The translations under genes and the position numbers were made by a program. A stretch of 64,000 nucleotides of DNA, from assembly GCF_965363235.1 (NCBI RefSeq), contig NC_134849.1, forward strand, positions 57,369,122 to 57,433,121, written 5' to 3'. Origin of the DNA: Mytilus galloprovincialis. Lineage: Eukaryota > Mollusca > Bivalvia > Mytilida > Mytilidae. Every line of letters begins with the position of its first letter. Position 1 is the first letter of the stretch. Below the pieces are notes generated by a model, which did no database searches, was not told the DNA's origin, and worked only from the letters and a program-made list of their open reading frames with translations. Shown one piece after another: positions 63,723 to 64,000 of this stretch.

Positions 63723-64000
63723 AATGGGAGTGTTTACCTACTAAGGCATTGACCATAATGTTCTCGTACGATCGGGAGACTTAAAAAAACGATCCAACAG
63801 CTAATTCAGCCGGTAACGAATTTCCGATATCTTAAAAGATTCACAATACAAAAGGAACTTCCTCTGCTTAATTGAGCCCCCAAATAAATGTGAACAGTTT
63901 TTATTCAAAATTATCGAAAGCAACGTTTCATATGTGTTCTCGTACGAATACTGACCCCCTCAATACTGAATAACAGACGGACGGCCACACGAAAAAAAAC

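Noticed and set aside
1-64000. Retroviruses, LTR elements, Polintons or other capsid-bearing elements
   Set aside because: No LTR pair, capsid, integrase or envelope-like frame was seen. The only reverse-transcriptase trace is the short LINE piece at 49925.

Overview
The window is AT-rich, intron-rich eukaryotic DNA. It is crowded with short interspersed repeats, foldback elements and minisatellites. The repeat families (a SINE-like repeat containing 'caatgagacaac' and 'ttcaacaatgag', a second with 'gagaatggaaa', a third with 'agggacgaaagatacc', plus a tRNA-derived SINE) match, from memory, families common in marine mussel (Mytilus-type bivalve) genomes. I could not run a repeat library, so the organism call is an inference. 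No bacterial operon, viral element or CRISPR array was seen.

The window holds four gene parts. (1) At 3662-5016 (+) is a terminal exon coding a seven-finger C2H2 zinc-finger protein whose C-terminal tail repeats SUMO-acceptor-like motifs. (2) At 22.2-14.1 kb (-) is a five-exon gene of unknown function. It codes a 392-residue, highly charged protein whose first coding exon is a 21-bp minisatellite (acidic heptads), part of it read in a second frame that gives a basic block. One intron of this gene holds two other large minisatellites: 2 kb of about 20-bp units and 2.7 kb of 33-bp units with no cytosine on the + strand. (3) At 26,976-60,472 (+) is a 33.5-kb gene for an 828-residue calmodulin-like EF-hand protein with a long acidic, Ser/Arg-rich tail. 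Every splice junction keeps the frame. Three candidate first exons (26,976, 32,704 and 37,611) all end in phase 0 and could each splice to exon 2, so the gene may have three promoters and three different N-termini. (4) At 61,458-61,577 (-) is the last exon of a further gene, tail-to-tail with the EF-hand gene.

The rest is repeat DNA. It includes (G)n/(C)n-flanked foldbacks, 'ggcggatcca' elements, long-arm hairpins, a 43-bp array grown inside one arm of a foldback with a 6-bp target duplication, a 1.25-kb tandem duplication just upstream of candidate exon 1c, two 21-bp minisatellites of the same unit in opposite orientation inside one intron, a pearl-like element made of about 161-bp repeats, and a decayed LINE reverse-transcriptase fragment split by a SINE.

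The most noteworthy items are the three candidate alternative first exons, the coding minisatellite that switches frame, and the clustering of independent minisatellites within one gene.
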